Assembly (NCBI RefSeq): GCF_022458985.1
Contig: NC_061783.1
Location: 15,197,913-15,261,912 of the forward strand
Origin: Mugil cephalus
Taxonomy: Eukaryota > Chordata > Actinopteri > Mugiliformes > Mugilidae
Direction: 5' to 3'
DNA length: 64,000 nucleotides
Under the pieces are notes generated by a model that made no database searches, was not told the DNA's origin, and saw nothing but the letters and a program-made list of their open reading frames with translations. A program made the translations under genes and the position numbers. Below are positions 57,678-64,000 of this stretch, one piece after another (position 1 is the stretch's first letter; every line of letters begins with the position of its first letter).

Positions 57678-60476
57678 ATGCCCAGTGTCACTGTGAAAGA
57701 TGTCAACCAGCAGGAGTTTGTCAAGGCTCTGTCAGCTTTCCTCAAAAAGTAAGTTAATTATAAAAAACCAGGCTACGTGCGAGGGGGCCTGTCTGAAAGC
57801 CACCTGTCAATCAAACCGACTGACCTAAATTTAATAATTAAATAAAGATTTTTATTTATTTTTTTATTTTCCTCATATATCAACATTTACTTTTATTTGC
57901 TGTAATTAATATTTTATTTATATAAAATAAAAAATCTAACTTTTTCTGTTTGTTTTGATTGTGAGAAAAAAACGTTGCCAATTTGATATTTTTTTAAAAA
58001 AAATATATAGATATTTGTGAGATTTATTTCATAATTCACCATTTGTTTAATTCAGTTTAAGCATGTTTGATCTCTGAGTGTTTTTACTGTTTTTACATCC
58101 TGCCCAAATAAATGAAGGTTAAATGTATCAGTTATCAGATGTTTAAGTGCACATTTAAGACATTTTAGTGTTGTAGTGTGTTAACATTGTTGTGGGAAAC
58201 TGAAATTCAAGGAATTTCATCATGAAATCTGACCATAATTTTTTTCTTTTCTCTCCCTGTGTGTTAACATGAGCTTTTTTTCTCAGATATATCTATATTG
58301 GGAGTAAAAACACATTTGGTAGGCTATATTTTAACGTAGTTAAGGGTTATATTGACAACGATATGTGTTTACAGATGAAATAAGTTTAAATAAAATTACT
58401 TTGGTTGATCCCACAAAAAAACAAATCTCTGTCTACTGCAAGTATAATATGTATTGAGCCAAATCAGTAACAAAGTCCTGAGAGATGAGAGTACTTTAAG
58501 AGTGTTTAAAAGCGTATTGTATTAAATACTACGTATAGGCCACAGTAAATGTTATGAAAGAAGGTTTAAGTCATGGAGGAGTATTGATGAAGTCGAGTCT
58601 AGTTGCATGTCTACATTTTCTTTGATATGTCTCGTCTAAATCACATAAAAACAACAAGCTTATTCTCTTTATTAACTCCATTAAATATGCTTGTTTATAT
58701 AATGCAACCACATATACTTGACTGTGTTCACATACCACTCTGCTGCATGTATTTGTTGAATGGAGCTATTTTTATATGCTGTTTTCGGAAGCGGCTCAGT
58801 CAGCTCATTCATCACGTCGACCAATAATTGATTTTTCAGGTCTGGCAAACTTAAAGTCCCCGAGTGGGTTGACACGGTGAAGCTGGCCAGACACAAGGAG
58901 CTGGCTCCCTGCGATGACAACTGGTTCTACACCAGAGCAGGTTGGTTTCAAAAGCCTCGTCTCTGCTGCATCAATTTTCCCACATGTGGTTGAATTAATA
59001 ATCTGTTCATTAATTGATTCATTAGAAAAATTGCTTAATCATTAAATATAATTTAAAAAGTGAAACGTTTTAGCCCCTCCAGTCTGTGAGTCTGGTTATT
59101 GCAAATGTTCATTCATCTTCTTCTTTTGAAATTATATATAATATTTTATTTACTGTACATGTCAAATATCCTGTAAAAGCCTTTTTTATAAAGTTTGGTT
59201 CCAAGTAAATTTAATCCCTTCAGTAGAATTGTACACTAAATTGTATACATAGTTTCCTTGACATTTTTCAGTGGTGCGTCTGATTTATTATCTTAGACAA
59301 ACACATGTTTAATCTTACACAGACATTTCACAAGTGGATTTTTCAAAACCGCCACAGCATATACAATAAATGCACACACGGGCTGATGCGGGTGTTATCT
59401 ACTGGGGCACACTGAACCCACACCGACACCATAAGCTGGAAAGTTTGATTTTATTGTCTTTCGCATGCTTCTTCGGACGATAAAACACACTGCACACATT
59501 GCAACACGTCTCCCCCAGCGTCCACGGCCCGTCACCTGTACCTGCGAGGAGGGGTGGGCGTGGGCGCCATGATCAAGATCTACGGGGGCCGTCAGAGGAA
59601 CGGCGTGTGCCCCGCCCACTTCAGCGTGGGCTCCAGGAACGTGGCGAGGAAGGTCCTCCAAGCTCTCGAGGGCCTCAAGATGGTGGAGAAGGACCCCAAT
59701 GGGTAAGAGAGATAGACAAGGACAGGTAGCGTGTGACTCTGAAGTGATGATTTGAATAAGTGATTTTTTTTTTTTTTTGAACATTTGTGTTTATAGCGGT
59801 CGGAGACTTACCCCTCAGGGGCAGAGAGACCTGGATAGGATTGCTGGTCAGGTGGGTGGTTCAGTATTTAAACAGCAATGTGAAAATATGAACTTTTTGT
59901 TATTCTATGATACTAATTGAGACAAATTAAAGAAAAATCGTTGTATTCAGCTGCAACACAGACCTGAATTTGTTACATTTTTCTTGTATCATGACAATGA
60001 GCATCATGGACTGGAACCAGATTAACTTAAATTTATACATAACAAAATGACTGTAGATATAATTTACTAACTCAAAAAAGTCTTAAAGAAATCTCTTGCT
60101 TTTTTTCATCATTTTAAGACACTTCTTACACAAAAAGCCATGAAGAATACTTCAGCTCATTACAATACTCTTTTAAACACTTCAGACTTACGAAGAGATC
60201 ATTCAAAAGCGATTACACTTGAACTTGAAGACACTTCATATTGACGATGCCCACTCCACAGATACAGCAGGAGTGACTTCCTCTTGAGCCTGTGCCTTTA
60301 AAAATCTACCACTACATTTCCACTTACATATGTATTGACACCTCTATATGCGTTTTATAACTAGTGACTAACGGCTGTGTGAATGTCCCCTCTGCTCTCT
60401 CTCTCTGTCTTGTCCTTCATATGCTCAGGTTGCCTCGGCGAGTAAGAAACAGCGGAGTTTGCAAAGCGCCATCTGA
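57678..60476 (+). CDS. rps19: 40S ribosomal protein S19 (eS19)
   Basis: eS19 is a component of the small ribosomal subunit head needed for 18S rRNA 3' maturation; human RPS19 loss causes Diamond-Blackfan anaemia. Five coding exons (57678-57748, 58840-58940, 59519-59702, 59797-59851, 60429-60476) join with phases 2, 1, 2, 0, all with GT/AG ends. The protein starts [18 protein letters not shown] and continues with [65 protein letters not shown] and [16 protein letters not shown], close to the human protein throughout. The ATG follows the acceptor cctttcag directly, as in genes with a noncoding first exon. Oddity: after QVASASKKQ, where human ends QVAAANKKH, the frame continues RSLQSAI before TGA, giving 152 residues instead of 145. 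Introns and an intact frame argue against a processed pseudogene. Confidence 0.95.
57749..58839 (+). other. rps19: rps19 intron after first coding exon
   Basis: AT-rich, donor gtaagt, acceptor tttttcag. I looked for box C/D snoRNA pairs, common in ribosomal protein introns, and found no convincing C and D boxes with a stem. Confidence 0.8.
58941..59518 (+). other. rps19: rps19 intron after second coding exon
   Basis: Donor gttggt, acceptor tcccccag. AT-rich; no RNA gene recognised. Confidence 0.8.
59852..60428 (+). other. rps19: rps19 last intron
   Basis: Donor gtgggt, acceptor atgctcag. No RNA gene recognised. Confidence 0.8.
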
Positions 60477-60815
60477 GGGAAGCAATGCAAAGAATCCAGA
60501 AATGCAGCGATGCCTTACTGCTTGTTTACTCGAGTTCGCTTGCCTCCCGTGTCGACCCAGTGCCCGCAGTAACAAGAGCACAAAGGGCACGTCGTAGAGA
60601 TGCATGTGTCTATAGTGCAGTAAGTTTAAATTACATAGTATACCCGAATGTTTGCTGCCTTTGTTTGAATGTCGAGAGAGAGCAATGGCAGCAAAACGCA
60701 GAATGCACACAACTACCACTCAGAGTAAGAGCATGTTAATATTGTTGCCCACAGATGTGAAGCTGCGAAGAACTGCAGAAAAACAGAAGCAATGCAATAG
60801 ATACTAATACATATT

Positions 60816-60821
60816 TTTATT
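60816..60821 (-). terminator. Candidate protease poly(A) signal (AATAAA)
   Basis: First AATAAA on the minus strand, about 155 bases after the TAA stop. Confidence 0.5.
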
Positions 60822-60901
60822 GCATTCAATTTTTTTGCAGAATAATAGCATTTTATCAGTGACATGCGTACGTATTATATAATAATACACACAGTGTTCA
60901 T

Positions 60902-60907
60902 AATAAA
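60902..60907 (+). terminator. rps19: Candidate rps19 poly(A) signal (AATAAA)
   Basis: First AATAAA on the plus strand after the rps19 stop, 426 bases downstream; long for a ribosomal protein 3' UTR, so a weaker, closer signal may be used instead. Confidence 0.35.
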
Positions 60908-60974
60908 CTGAGAATGAGCACTGACGATGTTTTCTGTAAATGTCTGCTTGAACGTGAAGAGGACCGCGGGGTGT

Positions 60975-63558
60975 TTAGTTGCTGGCCATGACACTGCTGA
61001 TCCAGCTGTTGTAGCGGCAGACGCGGGCGTACACACTCGGGTGTCCCTTCATTGCGCAGTCGTAGCCCCAGGACACGACACCCTGCAGCTGGCCGTTGCA
61101 CACCAGAGGGCCGCCGGAGTCTCCCTGCAGACACGGTGACGGAAGAAGAACATCAGCGGCTGAGAATATTCACCCCCGGCCACGCACGACCGCCTGACTC
61201 TCTGTGTGAGTTCACGGCGTGATTTAGACCGACTCACCTGGCAGCTGCTGGCGCCTCCGTTCATGAACCCGGAGCAAACCATGTTGTCGGTGAAGAGGTG
61301 GGGGTAAGCGTTCCTGCAGATTCTGTCATCGATGATGGGCTGCCTCAGGCACTGGAGCCTGTCAGGGAAGTTGTCTAGAGAGGAGCAGGAAAACAAGACT
61401 CAGTTTATTTATTTATTTGGATGCACGTTAGCCACTGAAAAAGGCCGTAACCTGCACACAAACAAGTTAAACAGTTTAAGTAGTGATTAACTGTTTGTCA
61501 AGCTATCTAACAAATGATCTATGATTTAAAACCCACACTATTTAACCCCTCCACTTACTGCCGTTGGCGGCCATATTGCCCCATCCGGACACCATGCAGT
61601 TCTCGTCGGCCGTGGGGCAGCGAGAGGGCAGGGACACGGTCTGGACGTAGCTGTTGAGGGTGGCGGGGCGGCTCAGTTTGATCAGCATGATGTCGTTGTC
61701 CAGGTTGTAGCTGTTGTAGCGTGGGTTTTTGATCATCTTGGCTGCGTCGATCCACTGCTCGGTGCCCTCGTTCACAGCGATGTTGTGCTCACCAAGACGG
61801 ACCTGGATGCGACTGGTTGAATTGAAAATGAAAATGGCAGATTAAAGCTATGATACATACGTGGAGGTATGATACCATTAGCTGCAGTAAGCTAGCAAAA
61901 GTGCATTGTATTCTTTATGAATGTTAAGATATTTTTTTCTTCATAGGGCACTTATTGACATATCAGGGGACCATATATGGTTCCTTGCCTCATAAAGGGT
62001 TAAAGGCCAAAACATAAACTGTAGGTCTCCTACATATCCACAAAATATGAGAAAAGATCATCTCCTCATTTCTTTCCTCGTCCACTGTCGGCTCAAATGA
62101 AGACACCTTTTGTTTCCAGTCATATTAAATATCTCCTTCCTGATTTTCCAGTGTAATGAAGACCCTAGCAGAAAGGGGGCGGCCTTCTAACAGAAAGGGT
62201 TGTGGTAGTTAATTTGCATTTAAAGGAACAGAGGCTGAAACAGCCTGTTTGGAACAGGACTAAAGCCAAGGCTCCACAAAGCATGGCAGAAAGAACAATA
62301 TGTGTGGTATTTAGAGCTAAAACTCAAAAGACATACTTTGTTGACACATGAGTGATACATTAACTTTGTTAGAAGTAGTTCAATATGGGACCTTTAAATT
62401 AGTCATGTATTACTTCTAGCCCATCATACACTATCTTGGGAATAGTGTGCATCCATTCAGTGGTAAATATCTGACTCCTATGTTCTTGGACATGGAGTGA
62501 GGTCCACTCGGTTGCAGTCTGCAAACTCACCACTAGATGCCACCAAATCCAACATGCATTTCATGATGTGCTGTCTTTAAGCTTTCCTGCTATTTGTTGA
62601 CTGACAAACTAGCCAGAGACCTTTCACAACCTTTAATAGGGGAAATTTGACTTTTCAGGTGAGAAAACAGAGACACGTATAAATAACTCATTTAAGAGTC
62701 TCAACAGACACTTTCTAGGACTTCAAAAAGAAGGTCTCCTGAATCATTTGACATTTTCCCGCCATGACAAAATGTCCGCTACATAAAAGATCTAGAGAAA
62801 TTACACAATTATTAATTGTGCAGCTTTATTTCATTAGATTTTATCTGTATTTTCGTATGGAATTTCTCAATTTCTTGCCGTCTGAGTCAAAGTAACTAAT
62901 AACTGGTAAGTCTTGTTTATAGTGTCTCATCTTCTTCTAAACTGTAAAGAGTTGAGTTAATTAGTTGTGTTTCTTCCAGAATAGTGACAGTTTGACTGAT
63001 AGTTCATTTAATCTTTCTTGTGGTTTTTAAGTGTTTTACTTTTATGTGCAACGAAGCTACTGTGACCAAGTAATTTCCCCCATGGATCATTAAAGTCTGA
63101 CTAAGTCTATTGAACCTTGCTTTAAGTAACATCCTCTGGTACGTCTTACATGGCTCGTTAACTGGTTTTAGTGGCCTTTCTAAATGTGACATCTTGTACT
63201 TACGACTTGTAGCAGTGAGCAGCAGACACCACCCACAGGCTGGAGATGAGGGATCCACCACAGAAGTGGTATCCAGCATTCAGAGACACCTGATAGGGGA
63301 CAGAGTGTCTGGGACACTCATACCCTCCAACAATCTTATCATCTTCAGCTGCAGCAACTGAAAGAGCACATGATACGTAGAGACATGAGGAGAGTGTCCA
63401 GACGCACTCAGAAGTAGGGCAAAATGAAAGCTGCACAATGCAAATCCTTAAAGAAAAAAATGTAACAGCAACTTCACATGATTATGCATTAAAGAAAGAA
63501 GAGAAAACGGCCTCTTACATGCTGCTCCGAGCAAAGTGAGGAAAATCAGGGCCTTCAT
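60975..63558 (-). CDS. Trypsin-family serine protease zymogen with altered S1 pocket
   Basis: Five exons (63558-63519, 63357-63204, 61812-61559, 61374-61238, 61124-60975; phases 1, 2, 1, 0), the classic trypsinogen layout, give 244 residues. Order: signal peptide [15 protein letters not shown], activation peptide AAEDDK, then IVGGYEC, AAHC (His57), NDIMLIKL (Asp102) and GDSGGP (Ser195). All 12 cysteines of a six-disulfide trypsin are present, as is the calcium loop [12 protein letters not shown]. In true trypsins the residue six before Ser195 is Asp189, which fixes Arg/Lys specificity; here the segment reads GGASSCQGDSGG, so 189 is Ser. The rear wall also differs: WGYDCA puts Asp at 219, and HPSVY puts Ser at 226, both normally Gly; Gly216 is kept. 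So it should be an active, secreted, probably pancreatic protease, but not a standard trypsin. The exact paralogue (trypsin-1-like or another fish trypsin group) is not resolved. Confidence 0.93.
61813..63203 (-). other. Protease intron 2, with MITE-like sequence
   Basis: Donor gtaagt at 63203, acceptor caaccag before 61812. It contains a probable TTAA-type MITE fragment at about 62000-62396 and a word common in fish repeats (aactcaccactagatgcc) near 62525-62542. No extra exon is supported. Confidence 0.7.
62000..62396. mobile_element. Probable TTAA-type MITE fragment
   Basis: Right end caatatgggacctttaa resembles ends of a common teleost TTAA MITE; left candidate ttaaaggccaaaac shares only the first nine bases in inverted form. 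The interior word ctcaaaagacatactttgtt also looks like that family. Ends uncertain. Confidence 0.4.
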
Positions 63559-63596
63559 GGTGAAGTGGTGTGGAAGAGAAAAGCCACACTGGGTCT

Positions 63597-63605
63597 CTTT
63601 ATATA
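63597..63605 (-). promoter_or_regulatory. TATA box of the protease gene
   Basis: TATATAAAG on the minus strand, about 40 bases upstream of the start codon. This implies a very short 5' UTR, as is usual for pancreatic protease genes. Confidence 0.75.
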
Positions 63606-63671
63606 CTGCCGTCCTTTACATTTGGAGGTTCTCAGGGTCAGGAAGGTAAAAGTTGGCAAAAACTCTGTTAT

Positions 63672-63687
63672 GGGAAAGAGCCATATG
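63672..63687 (-). promoter_or_regulatory. PTF1-type bipartite site (E-box plus TC-box)
   Basis: On the minus strand CATATG-GCTC-TTTCCC: an E-box and a TC-box separated by four bases, the one-turn spacing known for PTF1 sites of pancreatic acinar genes such as elastase. It lies about 70 bases upstream of the TATA box. The E-box core is CATATG rather than the preferred CACCTG. Supports acinar expression; inferred from motif. Confidence 0.5.
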
Positions 63688-63698
63688 GCTGACCTTGA

Positions 63699-63719
63699 AT
63701 GATGATGATGATGATGATG
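63699..63719. repeat. (GAT)7 microsatellite
   Basis: Seven GAT units immediately upstream of the PTF1-like site in the protease promoter. Confidence 0.95.
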
Positions 63720-64000
63720 TAACTGAGGTGTGCAGCCATCTTTCAGCTCAACAGCGTTTTTGATTTGAAAATTACACATTCGCCAATTCTCTAATTTGCC
63801 ACCATTGAAGCCTTCACGGCGCAAATTAGAAACTTGACGGATTAGATCTGTTTTTTTTTTTTTTTTTACATCAGACAAGACGAGTGAGTATCTGTTCAGA
63901 GCTACATCCACTGTCGATTTGCCCGATAGCAGCTCACAGTTCGCAGGTGTCGCTGGTCTCAAAAACAGCTCCCACTAATCCACAGAAAACCCTGATAAGA
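63720..64000. other. Upstream flank of the protease gene
   Basis: No gene recognised up to the window edge. Contains a T run at 63850-63866 and a second E-box word (caggtg, about 63944). Confidence 0.6.

Larger units (their letters stand above)
60477..60974. other. Convergent 3' ends of rps19 (+) and the protease gene (-)
   Basis: Only 498 bases separate the two stop codons. The first AATAAA on the plus strand is at 60902-60907, and the first on the minus strand is at 60816-60821. If both are used, the two transcripts overlap by about 100 bases. No other gene seen. Confidence 0.5.

Noticed and set aside
57749..60428. snoRNA genes in rps19 introns
   Set aside because: Isolated TGATGA or CTGA words occur, but no C/D box pair with flanking stem.
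57678..60476. rps19 as a processed pseudogene
   Set aside because: It has four introns with canonical ends in consistent phases and an intact frame.
60364..60739. Short frames over the rps19 last exon and UTR
   Set aside because: Out of frame with rps19 or running through its acceptor; no independent support.

Overview
The window reads as nuclear DNA of a teleost fish, probably a percomorph. Evidence: vertebrate-type split genes with canonical GT/AG splice sites, gene families and residues typical of fish (mef2d, tmem79, rps19, a pancreatic trypsin-family protease), many microsatellites, and several interspersed repeats of kinds common in teleosts (TTAA-flanked MITEs, hAT-like MITEs, L2- and L1-type LINE fragments). 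No prokaryotic, viral or CRISPR feature was seen.

Layout. 1-11450: the 3' half of mef2d (+ strand; window starts inside an intron), with two predicted in-phase cassette exons, a polyglutamine tract, a polyglycine tract and a long 3' UTR carrying two neighbouring MITEs. 11450-14850: intergenic, with an hAT-like MITE and an L2 LINE tail. 14860-21110: tmem79 (- strand), four coding exons plus a likely noncoding first exon. 21970-27545: an unnamed gene (- strand) whose single coding exon encodes a 509-residue protein with 12 AT-hook cores; its first noncoding exon and promoter probably lie near 27456-27545. 27560-57400: almost 30 kb in which I find no protein-coding gene. It holds a 5'-truncated L1-type LINE, simple repeats, G-rich and GA-rich blocks, a second hAT-like MITE, and candidate regulatory sites (CTCF-like, RFX-like). 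57678-60476: rps19 (+ strand), five coding exons, with a C-terminal tail longer than the usual family end. 60975-63558: a five-exon trypsin-family protease (- strand), convergent with rps19.

The mef2d-tmem79 neighbourhood matches the human 1q22 region, where both genes also lie. The genes do not form one pathway: a muscle/neuron transcription factor, a membrane protein of the MAPEG superfamily, a chromatin-type AT-hook protein, a ribosomal protein and a digestive protease.

Most interesting observations: (1) the protease keeps the His/Asp/Ser triad, all 12 expected cysteines and the calcium loop, but the residue that defines trypsin specificity (Asp189) is Ser, and 219 and 226 are also changed; (2) the 12-hook AT-hook protein; (3) two tandem in-phase cassette exons in mef2d that I cannot match to mammalian MEF2; (4) the extended Rps19 C terminus; (5) a well-spaced PTF1-type bipartite site upstream of the protease TATA box.
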